DNA from: Thelephora terrestris
Taxonomy: Eukaryota; Basidiomycota; Agaricomycetes; Thelephorales; Thelephoraceae
Assembly: GCA_015956445.1 (NCBI GenBank)
Contig: WIUZ02000010.1
Coordinates: 62,001 to 126,000 of the forward strand
Length of the DNA stretch: 64,000 nucleotides
Direction: 5' to 3'
The translations under genes and the position numbers were made by a program. A model generated the notes under the pieces. That model was not told where the DNA came from. It saw only the letters and a list, made by a program, of their open reading frames with translations, and made no database searches. This document shows, one piece after another, positions 23,850 through 35,537 of the stretch (positions are counted from its first letter, which is position 1; each line of letters starts with the position of its first letter).

Positions 23850-25125
23850 CAATTGCCAATCGAGGCGTTCGGTGGAAACAGACCGACTCGCAGAGCGTTC
23901 CGCCAGCTTTCCTCTCTGGGTTTCTCTCAAGAAATCATTTCCGCAGAGTGGCCGAATTCGGAACGGTAGCATTTCGACCAAGCCATCCTCATGGGAGTTC
24001 GTGACTGGAGCAACCAATGTCAATTCTTCCCTCTAAGCTGTCTCATTCTTCAACTGATCCTCTCATCAGACTGGAACGAGAAAGTTTTCCCCAGACTTTT
24101 GCCATTCTCCGGTCAGTTGAACAGGAGATCGAAAAGCAGAAGCACATGAAAAACATTGAGGCGCGGCAAAAGGAGTTTGCGACATGTTCCGCCCAGTTGA
24201 TCGAACGATACAAGCCCTTTCTCGAAAGCACCGCCTTAAGACGTGCACCTAGCATTCAGAAGTTGCTCCCTGAGGATGACTAAAAGACCCCGATAACTCC
24301 TGAGAGGTTTTCTTCTATCTACGACGAGCTCGTCTTATGGGCCTATCGAGAGCTTGCCCCGACCTACTCTGCAATGGCCGATTCGTTCCGTTCCACGCAT
24401 CGCGGCCTCCTATCTCCAAACCCGTCGGGCGTTCCTGATCGCGAGCTGCTGGAAAAGGTGGTAAGGACGTTCGGGTGCAAGTCCTGCGAGGCCGTTTTCG
24501 ACTATAAATCACACCCGAAGCACGGAAAGGAGTGCCTCAAGGCCGTCCGGGCTCGAGCTGTTGGTTCAACAGGTTCTGAACCGGCCGAAAAGCATGCGAT
24601 CATACTGGCCGTTCGTTTACTCCAGTTTTTGGAACTGCCTGAGGACTCCATGCGCGCTTTGGTTGAGGGGACCTTTCGCGAGACGAAGTTCGTTTGTCTG
24701 TGCGGCAACCCGAAGTTCAGGAAACAGGTCGTGTTTTTCGAGTTCGTACGTCTTATCTCCACGTCAGAATCGTTCCTCGGTTTTGCTAACCGTTCATTCC
24801 GTTCAAGCTTCAAGATCTGATTTCTGAGAACGAAGCCTACGAGGAGCTCGATAGCAAGACCCAGCTAGGACTCAAGGTTCCGGGTGAGGAATCACTTTGC
24901 TGCGAAGTTCCTTTAATCGACCACGACCCATCCCTCATCCGACGCGTGGGCCCTGGACACCCTCGGTGGAAATTAGAAACCAGATCAGCCAACGGAAAAA
25001 GCCCAAGCAAGCCCCGCCAGGCATATTGCAATCTTTGTTTCCAAGTGACTGGGGTCAGGAAGTTCTTGGGTAACGATAAGGGCGTTGCGATGGATGCTGA
25101 CGTAGGCTTCATTTAGGCACGGGCG
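23850..25125 (+). pseudogene. Zinc-finger family relic III
   Basis: It aligns with exons 3-5 of the gene at 38308. The piece corresponding to LPIEAFGGNRPTRRAF starts at 23851. Disabling changes are TAG in place of a Gln codon (SER-stop-HFDQ, about 23967) and TAA in place of Tyr (about 24282, PEDD-stop). In the last segment the bases encoding the finger's two histidines and the last intron are deleted (the text jumps from LGNDK to GVAMDADVG near 25080). The central CKSCEAVFDYKSH motif is kept. The same lesions occur at 47074-48349. Confidence 0.85.
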
Positions 25126-26100
25126 TCCCATAGTGTGATCAAAATCCAAATCGTGGGACGACGATGCTGCGAAACGGTAATATAATGGTATTTGTTCGTG
25201 CTCCAAAGCACAAGCCATCGCGGGGTTATCGCAATTCGGACTCTCTCAGTACTTAGAGACCCGGGCTCTCAAAATGCAATTGTATTTTTGATCTGCAGAC
25301 TCCGTGGGGCATTCGCAGATGGCCCTGAGAAACGAACGGCTTCAAACCCTGCGGCATCATGCACATGCCAGGGTCGTTCAACCCTTTTGAGCAGAGTCAT
25401 TCTCTGATGGGACCAAAAGGCAGCACACGAGTCGGTATCTTCCATGCTCGCTCGGTGCGGGTTTACCCCACGAGACACATTCGCGAGATACATTCGCGGT
25501 GATTCGGTTATAAACGCGCGACCGTGGGCGCACAGCCTGGCTTTTTGGAAAGGATTCCGTGTCTGGTCAAGCTCTATGCATAATAGATATCGTGCGTCCT
25601 CTGTGGAACATCTAATTTTCCCGACCGAGAGTATTTAATATTCTGTAGTCCCGTTCAATCATTCGCGTTGTCAAGTGAATCTTTTTTGCACCGATATGTA
25701 CCGCCGCATCCCGCACGCGTGACACCAGTGCGTGGAATCTGTCCGTCGAATGCCGGGACGCGTGGACATCAACCAACAGCCTGATGACATGATGCAGCTG
25801 AGAATATGCCTCGGGCTTGCAGTTCGACCAAAGTGACAGAATATTCTGTCTCGTGTGCTACTCAGTATCCTAAATCGTATTGCTTACAGGTGCGGCTGGA
25901 TTTGGTGGCCCTGGGATGGAAGGTAGGAGGAAGAAGACCGGTAGGAGAAATAAGTCTACTAGAAGGTAGTACATGCTGGCGATGAACACGGTAAAATGGC
26001 AACGCATACATAGAATGATGTGCGAAATTCCGTTCAGGAACAAGGGGCCTGTCCGGATTCAAGTTTAGCGCCTCGAGAGGCCGGGCCAGACGGAGCACCA
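25126..26100. repeat. Spacer repeat S, copy 2
   Basis: Counterpart of 17256-18230. It has the same landmarks in the same order between relic III and the 3' end of NLR B. It also contains a minus-strand stretch (25862-26100) reading ALNLNPDRPLVPERN, a candidate terminal exon for NLR B. Confidence 0.65.
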
Positions 26101-26138
26101 GGCGCGACGCGTTAAGCTTGGAGATGGGATATTCGGAG

Positions 26139-29111
26139 TTAGCAAGGATCGGGGGCAGCATTGTGTCTGGAAAACTCACCACTGAAATCTGATTTCTCTG
26201 GGATAGACTGGCGTTCGATCGCTTGTTCAATTTCTTGGAGGAGTTCTCGGCAGCGACCTGCATCCTTCGCCGCCCCAACCCTCTCAAAGATCTCCGGTGC
26301 GGCCAAACCCTCGGATCTTGCGTCTTCCAGCCTACGTTGCTGAAACCAAAGCCGAGCCTGTAATTCCATCGCGCGACCCTGGAGGTATGTATTGTCAACC
26401 GCGTGCGATTTGGCTTGTTGAATGTGGGTGTTTGCATTGCCAAACTCGCCTTCGGACGAGAATAGCTCTGCCATACTGTAATGAATCCAAAATAGTAAAT
26501 TTTGCCAATTGAAGCGGGATGCGATTCGGAGGGATGTCTCGTATTGGTCCAACGCCTTCTCTTTCTCTCCCTTGTCAAGATATATCCTGCCAAGAATGTG
26601 ATGAGATTGGCAGAGCAGAAATTCTTGGCCTTTCTCCGGTATTAGATCGACCGCGCGTGATGCCGCGTTTTCTGCATCGTCGAGTTGATCGTTGTCAAGC
26701 AACAACCAAGCGAGGTCTTTCAAACATCGCGCTTGATTGATCGTGTCCCTTCGCCGTTTGCGGATTTCCAATGCTTCCTCCGCTTGTTGGATTCCTTCCT
26801 TGTAAAGTCCAAGCCTCCTATTGACATCGCATAGGAACTTCAATATTAGAGCGACCCGATCATCATCCCCGTTCTCCTTCTCGAGCGTCAAAGTATGAAT
26901 GAGCAGTCGCTTTTTTTCTGTGTCATTTCCGACCTCTCCAAACAAGGCAGAAAGGTCAAACAAGCATTTAGCCTTGGAGCGATGACCATCAGGGAGGTCT
27001 TCGATCTTCGACCCTAGCAAAGTGTTCCGTGGCTTGTGCCAATAGAGGTGGTCCATAAAGTGACAACAAGCTTTCCAGACATCATGTGTGTTTGGCTCGA
27101 TTGAAGTAAAGACATTGAGCAAATGCTCAACATTTACATCCTCGGACTTTATCCACTCCGCTTCTTGGAATCCGGGTTCATCAGGATCAAGGTGAACCGA
27201 CAACCGGGTGAAGTAACGATCCTTGGTTGCACAGAGGAGGGAGGAAGATTCTGGATTGAGGGGGCAGAGGTAGTCTCTGATTGGAGCCAACATCGTGATG
27301 AACCCGTTGTTTCGGTGCGTCAAAGAGAGGATGCAGAATTTGTCAAAGATGTCCTCTCTGTTGGTGGTCGTGGGAAACAACCAGTCGAGGTGTTTCTCGT
27401 CGATCCCTTGTGGAAAGAATGCGACAACTTCGAGGAGCTCACGGGCACTGGGGGGGATTTTGCGGAGGATCGGGGAAGGGATAAGTTTCCTGAATGTTGG
27501 TAAGGCAGCGACTCTGTGGGATTTCGACGAAGGGATGAGTTGGCGGAATGTCGGGGAATCGAGTGAGAGTTCGATCGTTGCAGCCAGGCTCTCGTTGTGA
27601 TGTGTCCGAAGTACTTGCACTCGGCGTGCGTCCCACTCCTTGGCCAATCGATTGTGGTCCCACCCATTGTGAGCGGCTGTGGTAGCAAGCAGTGTGATTG
27701 AGAGCGCATGGAAATCAAGTTGTCGGACGAGCTCGCCAATGACGTCTGATTGTCCGCCGTTGGTGTTGATGGCATAGAAGATCTCGCATGCTGAATCCGC
27801 TGATAGCGTAGGGAGGACTGGACGCTTGCAGTGTGGGGGGACAGTGGCGATGCGCGAGGTTATACCAAGGCAGATGTTCTTGAAGCAGCTCAATTCCTCC
27901 ACCACGGCGTATATCTCTCGGGAGTCCTTCCCCTGCGGGTCGAGAATGGATTCAGCATTGTCGAAGAACAGGATCATCTCCCTCGAGGACAGAGATGGTC
28001 GCAAAGGAGTCAAATCCTCAGGGTTCTCGACGCCTGCACCAATAACTTGGGAGATCCGGGCGAGAAAATGGAGGTACGAAGCTGGGAACCGATCGCAGCG
28101 AATGAATCGTCGGTTGTCGCCAAACCGGTCCTTGACGCGATCGTGGTGGAGGACGGCCAGCGCGATGGACGTTTTCCCGATGCCCCCTGCACCGATGAGA
28201 GCGACGGGTTCGAGATTTTCGGCGAGACCGATGATCTCCTCAATCAGTTTGTCACGTCCGAAACAGGCCCTTGGAGGCGGGGGAAGAACCTCTCCCACAG
28301 GAACACTATGGAAAGGTAAGCGATGCGCCTCCGATTCTCGTAAACACCAACCTGGCTTGCGTCTTGGAGGCCATCAGCATCTCGTCGACGACAGATAGAA
28401 AGCCGTACTTACTGATTGACCTTGTCCGATGGCATCCTCCGGACCTGCCCTTAGGTGGCGGTGCACATCCGTGAGTAGGATGGTATTATTGATTTGCAGT
28501 TCGAGCTGAGGGGGGGCTCTCATCGAACGCCAAACAGGGAGCAGAATTGACTGAACGCACGTCGAAGATTTGGCAGATCCTGTCGAGATCCCCATTCCAC
28601 CTGGCAATCTTATCTTTGTCGCTGTTTGCGTGGAAGGTTTTAGAGGCCGCGTTTCGATTATCCAGCTTGACAATCTCGCTCTTTATCCCGGCCAGGGTTC
28701 TGGATTGAGGGCTTAATGAGCGAACCGTTCAGCGTTCAGGATGCTGACTCAACACACGTGGTCAACTCTCCGATAGCCTCCAGCACTGACGGGCTGAGAT
28801 CGCCCAATCGCCTTCCCTTCAGCCCCCCGTCGAGAATCTTGCAAACCTTGGTGCATGCTTGCACAAGATCGGCGAAATCCTGTTGGTTGGTTATTGAGTC
28901 CTAGACAAGTGTCGATCAGAAGCTAAGCGTCGCAGAGGAAGGGGGAAAATACCCTAATCATGGTCAAGAGGTCGCCGGCAATCCCAAAAGCGGCCTGAGC
29001 TGGCGGAATGCCGTGGCAGGCGAGTTTTGCAACACTTGTAACCTTGATTGCTACACTCAGCATCGAGCGAACGCCATCGCGCCCTTTCTGTGTTTGGGAA
29101 GTTGAAGCCAT
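26139..29111 (-). CDS. NLR copy B: helical domain, NB-ARC-like ATPase, TPRs
   Basis: Six exons: 28953-29111, 28758-28900, 28561-28699, 28413-28505, micro-exon 28352-28380, and 26139-28305. The frame is consistent and gives about 909 aa. The ATPase is almost the same as in A (GAGGIGKTS; Walker B reads ILFFDNAES). TPRs follow with copy-specific residues, such as GRIYLDKG and FNWQNLLFWIHYSMAELF. The first four exons differ from A, C and D and resemble E instead: GIPPAQAAFGIAGDLLTMI, and a 93-nt fourth exon rather than 84 nt. B therefore looks recombinant. All exons are open and it appears functional. The true C-terminus beyond the GTGAGT donor near 26180 is unresolved. Neighbours are zinc-finger relics in convergent orientation and an AKR relic upstream. 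Confidence 0.88.
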
Positions 29112-29345
29112 CGTCGATGTTCGTGGTAGGTGTGAGGAGAGGGTGTGTGGCGGACGTACTGCGGGGGAAGGCCTGAACCCGATGGGACAACTCGTGGCGC
29201 CCCGCGCTCATGCAAGCACAGCCATTCGAAGAAGAATACATCAGTCACTCACGATTAAACCATGATTCGTGGTGGAAGCATTTTATCGATCCCCGGCGTT
29301 CTTCGTTTTGTCCCCAACCCCTCCTGTCCTCCAACCCTTCCTCCA

Positions 29346-29690
29346 TCAATGACACTCACACGAGCTACCTGACCTATTGACAGCCATTCGCAACAAGAAA
29401 TAAAAGAGCGGACCACGAAGCATACTCTCGAAGTTTTCCCGGATCCTACCCTCGTGCACGCTCTTTGGCAAGACGACGACTCCGCGTTGAACGTGCCATG
29501 AAATTATGACCTGAGCGGGTGTAATCCCAAGCCCTTTCGCAATTTTCTTGATCAGATAAAAGATATTGTGGGCCGCAAGTCCCAGGCGCAAACTTTGGCA
29601 CGTACGATCGGCAGTTGAAGAGTCTCCTTGACTTGTCTGCTGCTTCCGAGTGGGGAATAAGCCTCGACAAGCGCGTCGTGAAACTTAGCC
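29346..29690 (-). pseudogene. Aldo/keto reductase C-terminal fragment
   Basis: Two exons are visible on the minus strand. The first reads EAYSPLGSSRQVKETLQL; a GTACGT donor (about 29607) and an intron follow. The second reads IAKGLGITPAQVIISWHVQ and RGVVVLPKSVHEGRI. These are the conserved C-terminal NADP(H)-binding segments of aldo/keto reductases. The N-terminal two-thirds, including the catalytic Tyr/Lys region, is absent upstream, where array sequence begins. It is a truncated gene caught at a duplication border, just upstream of NLR B. Confidence 0.78.
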
Positions 29691-29739
29691 CACTATAGAA
29701 CGCAGTGTCTTTTTATGCATCGGGAAGGTAGTCGAATAC

Positions 29740-30530
29740 GGGTACGTACGGCGAGCAATTCCGGTTGTGGATTTCCGAAGCTGTGTTCAACCTGGTTTAC
29801 AACTGGACGATACTTGAGGGTGTTGGAAGTCAGGTTCTCAGAGGACGATCGGATCCATATCTTCGTCGCCGCGATCCTTGCTCCAAGTCTGGGGGATTTC
29901 CTCTGGTTTGACGTAGGAAGTAGGAGCGCAGTCGCTTAGTCGTGGGGATTTACCGGCAATGGCGAACGGCTAGGTCAAACTCGGTCGTGACTTATGAAGG
30001 CCCTCCACTCTTGAATATCTTCAGAAGAGCGAGAACTTTGATGTCAGGCAATCTTAGAATGGCTCAGTCCCGGAGTCGGACACTTCAAAAAGCGAAAGGA
30101 TATAGGGAGATGACAGGCAGTGAGGGTGAGAGGACAGGAATTCGAGCAAGTTTCAGCCCCTGGTGAGTTCCTTTTCTGTGTACGAACCCGCTGCGACCCA
30201 CAGGCTTCACAGTCGTACGGCGCAACAGCCTTGCCGTCTCAACTCTCAAAGAAACACCAAGTTTTCCGAGCTCGGTTGCCGAAACTTATGGAGAAGACTC
30301 AAATCCTCGATGGCCAAGTTGCAGCTGGGCACCCAATTCAACTCCAGGCCCTCAAGCTTCCAGTCGCACGTACAAGGGGATCCGCTTTACCGATGTGGTT
30401 ACTCGGGACGTTCACGTTTACAAATGCATGCCCTCCTCCCAGGAGCGAGGGCGACTGCTTCGTATATCCTCAACAGCTGCCGAGCCCCGCGACATTCCAG
30501 TCATGTTGCTAGTGATTTTTAACGGCCTTC
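29740..30530 (+). pseudogene. Unidentified array gene relic, copy 2
   Basis: Diverged partial copy of 21360-22500, with only one copy of the 300-bp unit (30210-30500). Many stops in all frames. Confidence 0.6.
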
Positions 30531-31180
30531 TTACCTTCCCCTCCGCTATCGAAGATGCTAAGGAGAGTGTCGCAGAGGAACGTACTTCCCAGGATATTCC
30601 CTAGCGCTCCCTCATACGAAGTTCGGTCACATTGGCTATTCGCCTCTTCCAGTTGCTCGAGTTGCCTGAGGACTCTGTGCGCTTTGGTTGAGGAGACCTT
30701 CCGCGAAACGACGTTTGTTTGTGCGGCAACCCGAAGTCCAGGAAACAAGTCGGTTTTTTGAGTTGGTGCGTCCCGTCTCCACGTCATTGAACGCGGTTCT
30801 TCGGTTTGGCTGACCGTTCATTCCGTTCAAGCTCCAGCGAGGGATCACCCTGCTGCGAAATCTCTTTAGTCAATGACTACGATCCATCCCTCCTCCCTTC
30901 CCTCATCTGACGCGTGGACCCTGGGCAGCCTCGACGAAAGTTCGAGACCGGAAGTTCGAGACAGGATCCGTCAATGGACACGGCCCGAGCAAACCCCGCA
31001 AGGCGTACTGCGATCTGTTTCCAGTTGACTGGTGTCAGGAAGCTTCTTCGGTAACGACAAGGAACTCATGGCGTATCAAATGGAGATAGAGTGAGTTTGA
31101 GCAATCGCATCGCCAACTGTTTCGCAGGCGATGTGACGATGGATGCCGACGTACGCTTCGTTTAGGCATGTGCGTCCTAT
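30531..31180 (+). pseudogene. Zinc-finger family relic IV
   Basis: It corresponds to relic II plus the 3' end. It has ELPED-like and CAATRSPG pieces out of frame, a deletion joining the mid segment to the KISLVNDYDPSL-like segment near 30840, and a duplicated GTTCGAGAC motif near 30940-30965. The finger end is partly kept (a TGVRK-like piece and MAYQMEIE near 31070). Confidence 0.7.
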
Positions 31181-31501
31181 CATGTACTTAATCGTGGGAC
31201 GACCGAAACGGTAATACATTCCTATTTGTTCGTGCCGTACTCCGCAAAATATTGCGGGGCTACGAGTGGTTATCGAGATTCGGGCTCTCAGTACTTAGCT
31301 TGACACCCGGGCTCTCGAAATGCAAATGTTACAATCTGCAGACTCCGCGGGACACTCGCAGAGAAGATGCCCGGAAAAAGAACGGCTTCAAAGCCTGCGC
31401 CATCGCATGCGTGCCAGCGTTGGTCTACCACGATGAGCCAGGTCACTCTAACGGGGACCAAACGGCAGCGTACATTCTACGACCAAGACATGAAGGGATT
31501 T
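31181..31501. repeat. Spacer repeat S, partial copy 3
   Basis: The first third of the S spacer (AACGGCTTCAAAGCCTGCG and nearby landmarks). It ends where the minus-strand pseudogene begins; no NLR follows here. Confidence 0.6.
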
Positions 31502-32775
31502 CTATGCAACAAAGAGGGCTAACGCATCATCAGGCAAACAATTCTCACCCTGCGGTATCCGATACACACTCAGTATCCTACCCTCACAAACCAAGCTGAT
31601 TCTCGCCGCCCCGTGTTTGAGCACGAGCGATTTGATATAACCCAGCAACTTCCTCAACTTTTTGAACCCCTCCTGCGCGTCCTTTTCAACTTCCGTGAGC
31701 TCGTTTTGGCCGAGCGTGAACTTTCTGACATGGGTGAACGTGCCTTGGTCATGAGAAGCGTGGTAGACGTATGGAGTCTGGGATAGGTACGGTTGAGGGT
31801 ACATTTTCGACCATTTCATAGACGTGTTGTGGGCTTTGATCTCGAGAAGGTGCGTTTGAGGTACCTCAGACGACCCTGCTCTGATGATTCTCACGTCCAA
31901 GGGATCCGAGGTTCTCCTCTTCTCGACGCCCTTACTACTTGTAGGGAGGTAGGAGGAGTGACTTGGAGGGGTAGTGTCGTATGGAAGGGATGCATCGACT
32001 TCGAAGCGCACGACCATTCTGAGCCCATCGAAATTCTGATTGTGTGGGTGAGGATTGGTTACGCCAAAGACCTGAACGGGAAGTACACACATAGGCGATA
32101 ATTCGGTGGTGGCTATATTCATTCTCCAACCCTGGAACAGGGTACGTAGATGCTTCTCTGTAATTGAATGCGTAAGAACGGCTCCGGCCGCTGGTTTCTT
32201 TGGTGACTGGCGCCCGGCCGCTCAGAAGGACGGTGTTTGCTCCCGCCAGCTGGGTATCGATCCTCCACTGGTCAGATAAGCCAACCGACCATGCGAGCAG
32301 TTTTCGTAGGCGGCCGCGGTCCGCTACAAAGTCTGCAGATGGCCAATCGAATTTTTCGGTGACGCCCTGGCCTGTCAGGTCCTGTACGGCCCTGATAAGC
32401 GGAAGTAGCGTGAGGTTGTTCATACGATGCCCGTTTTGGTCGATAAAATTGGTCCCGCTATCAAGGGGGACAGTCATAGGCATCTCCATATCTCTCCATA
32501 TCCGTGGGCTCCCTATGTTACAACGCCGATCAACCAAAGTCATGGCAGAGTTGGGCAACATTCCACTCACCAGGGACGATAATCGTAGGGTTCGGAGAGT
32601 CAACCCAGTTGTAAGATCATATATACATCAGGTCCCGGGGTACTATGTCCTTCTCAGACCCATCTAAAGTTTGTGGGGGGACGGTTTCTACCACGCCGTC
32701 TAGAAGACCAGTGGTAGGGTCATGCTTGCGGTTATTTCGCGCGCTAGAACGCTTGGGGAGGGGTTGCGTCGACAT
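31502..32775 (-). pseudogene. Conserved basidiomycete protein with an in-frame stop
   Basis: Three exons: 32571-32775, about 32145-32512, and 31502-32035. The product belongs to a large basidiomycete family, sometimes labelled geranylgeranyl pyrophosphate synthetase without good reason; its function is unknown to me. Recognisable blocks are SYNWVDSPNPTIIVPG, GTNFIDQNGHRM, FDWPSADFVADRGRLRKLLA, DQWRIDTQLAG, VVRFEVDA and a C-terminal LVCEGRILSVYR. At 32617-32619 a TGA sits where relatives should have Gly (the text reads MYI-stop-SYNW), a single-base change from GGA. The rest is open and spliceable, so the inactivation seems recent, unless the base is an assembly error. The start MSTQPLPKR is at 32775. 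Confidence 0.78.
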
Positions 32776-33464
32776 GGTGGAGGGTAGTAGATCGATAGCC
32801 ACTGTCAGGGACTTTGAAAGACCTTACAACTCATTTTCGCTGGGGTTTGAATGGGAAGTGTGGCCGGTCACGAGTCGTTGTGCAAAAAGGGCCAAGCGGA
32901 ATCATGATGGGTGGGGTGGGGCGATGCAATGTGTGGTAGTTCTGAGAATGCCACTGAAAGTAGGCTGATGTAAAATAATCGGATTGTTGTGCAACGTGGA
33001 CGAGCTGCATTTAAAATGGAACGCGGAGCTTTGGATGCAGCGTGGGTGGCGCTTCTCGAAATCTTCCGGGAGTCTCCGAGTCTTTGTCACACGCCGCGAG
33101 CCTCGAGTTTGAGTCTTTGTCAGATTTGAGTGCGATCCTTTCTGCGGGTGGGAAATTCGAGATGACAAACGTTGGCCTGGGAGCGGGTGCAACTTGCGCC
33201 TCTTTTGCGTTTCAATAGCCCGAGTTCCGGCAATCGCTCGGCAGCATCTCCGCAGCGAGAGGAAAGTTCCAACACGAATCGCATGATCAAAGTACTGACG
33301 CCCCTAGCTAGAGGTTTCATGGTTTGTAATTTGGAGGGTATAAGTAGAATCGTGGTTCCCCCTTTCAATCACCAGGATCTCAGCCTACCCCTCGCGTTAT
33401 GTCCAACCAAATTATCTTCTACAACGTGTTCATCCAGAGTTCTGTTCGTGCAAACAAGGGTTGT
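32776..33464. other. Gene-free stretch
   Basis: Promoter side of the pseudogene above. Short unsupported frames only. A stretch at 33050-33130 has tandem-like GAGTCTTTGTCA repeats (two copies about 40 bp apart). Confidence 0.4.
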
Positions 33465-35537
33465 GCACCACTGCGCGACCCACGGGCTTCCCAGTCATAC
33501 AGTTCAACAGCCTCGCCGGTTCAATTTTCAAATGGAACACCAAGCCTTCCGAACTCAGTCGCCGAATCTCACGGACAAGACGTAAGGCCTAAATCTTCGA
33601 CGGCCAAGTTGCAACTGGGCACCCCAATCGACTCCGGGAGGGTCCGTTTCGCTGATGTGGTTACTCGGGCCGTCACGTTCACGGATCCGTGCCTTGGACT
33701 ACACGCAGAAGCAGAACACGCGGGATATCCTTGACAGTGTACTGGTGCTATACAATGTCCACCGTTTCCTCACAACGAGAGGGTGGTAGACTGTGAGGTT
33801 CCCTCCCGGAGGCGGTTTCTCGCTGGCGTCTCGTGCAGTAGGATCGTGACACAAAGCCTCTTTATTCGGTAGACTTGAAGCTCCCTTCAGAACCTGACTT
33901 CGCCATCGATTTAACGTGGCAGAGCCCAGGAATTGGATCGTTCCAGTGATTTGATCACTTCCCGCCCCTTTCAAAACCTACTCCCTCCCTCAGCAATCGA
34001 ATGCTATCACCGACTCCATCATCACCACACCGAACACCTAATCGACTAATCGGCAATCGACTCCGCACCTTCGTCTTGGCACCCATCCCACCCATCGATT
34101 CCCCCCTTCGCCCTTCCTCTTGTTGCGGCCCCTCGAACGTACCTGCGTTGACACGACGGCGGATTAGCTCATGCGATGCAGCACAACGTCGCCACTGCCC
34201 TATCCGTATCCCCTAGCACTCCAAGATCCGTCATCAGCTGACACCCACGACCTCCACACGGGCCTTGTGTTATACGGGATGTATTTGCACATCGCCACCA
34301 CCGCATCAATCCAATTTGCCGAACCTGGCGAATACATCCTCTCTCCACCTCGTGCTTTAGTGTCCCTGCATTTCTCTTGGCTCGCGCGCCTTGTAGCCTG
34401 GATAGTGTGCGCAGCAAACCCTCATCAGATAAACCCCCGACCTCGAAATCTTTACAGTCGGTTTGTAACTTGATCACGGGGGCCGGGTGTTCAACAATTC
34501 AGGCGCTAGCTAAATTACATGCGACGATCTCCGGTTATGGGCCGCTCGCTGGAGCCGTTTGAGCGCGTGTCTGTAGGGTTCTGAAGACGGGGTTTCTGAC
34601 GGAGCGGTCTTTGGTCAACGTATTCCCACGACGAGAGATATGGTGGGCCAGAAGGCGTTTTACCCTTCATGAATAGGCCCTTGCGACACGTTGGAGATTC
34701 CCAATCGAGTCGGGCACGAGAGAACCGTAGAAATGCTGAAGGCCCTGGCGAACAACGTGGATGACTTGGCAGCCGCATTCCGGTCGTGTGTCCCATGGAC
34801 TCACCCTTCGTCCTAGCTCGCCAACCATCTAAATCCCTATCGCTCTTCCTCCCTTCCTCCTAACTCGAGGAACTGACTGGGTGGCCCGAAAATAGCTATT
34901 GTACGTGCTACGCTCCTCCTTGCTAATGTTGCGCGAAGGGCCCTAGTACAGAGTGGATCACGCACGCGGACGACGTGATTCTCGGAGACGGTCTTCGTGC
35001 GACTGAAGCTTTGCATGCTCGAGTGCGAGTGACAGAGTAAACCCTTTGCCAGGGAGGCGCTTTCAGATGCAGTCGTTGGCCTGTCATTTGACGGCTTTTA
35101 CTCACTGCACTCCGCTAATGGTCTGGACTCGTTTCCACCTTTTCTCTTGCTCGAAAGGGCAGGGAGGAGGGTCTCAATCTGTTCCTACTAAACCCTTGGG
35201 ACCTGGGACGCCGTTCTATCAGTGCCATACCAACGTTATCCACCGCCAATGCCATCTTATTGGAAACCTCATTAGATAGGCTTCTGCTGGTCCGACTTCG
35301 ATGGGGTACCCGATAGACAACCCTAAATTCTTTTGGGTAGACTATCGCCATCCACACTCGACGCATCCCCATTTCAGCTCTCGCGTTATCTCTGGTCGAT
35401 GGAGAGAGAGCCGTAGGTCGTCGGGCAACGCAGTACTTGTGGGTATAGGTCACGAGTGGAACCCTCGTTTCTGACGGATTCCTTGGGTCTATCAGTGTGC
35501 ACCGTGTCGCGAGCGGTGTTTGGGAAGGCCTCACCGG
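33465..35537. repeat. 2-kb duplicated segment, left copy (matches 53.03-55.16 k)
   Basis: The order of landmarks is the same as at 53030-55160: array relic piece, GGGATATCCTTG, a CAGTAGGAT-GTGACAC block, the CACCCATCCCACCCATCGATT block, repeat R1, GCCCTAGTACA, and GGGAAGGCCTCACCGG at the right end. After that the two copies diverge abruptly: here GST sequence follows. Divergence is clearly higher than in the 23-kb duplication. No intact gene is recognised inside, although frames of up to 213 codons occur. Confidence 0.78.

Larger units (their letters stand above)
18240..26600. repeat. Segmental duplication, left copy (matches 41.4-49.8 k)
   Basis: Corresponding positions here and at 41430-49820 keep an offset close to 23,224 bp over more than 8 kb: NLR A against C, the intervening relics, and the 3' part of NLR B against D. 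Between about 21370 and 26100 the two copies are nearly identical, including shared disabling mutations. Only scattered substitutions and very small indels were noticed. Confidence 0.85.
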
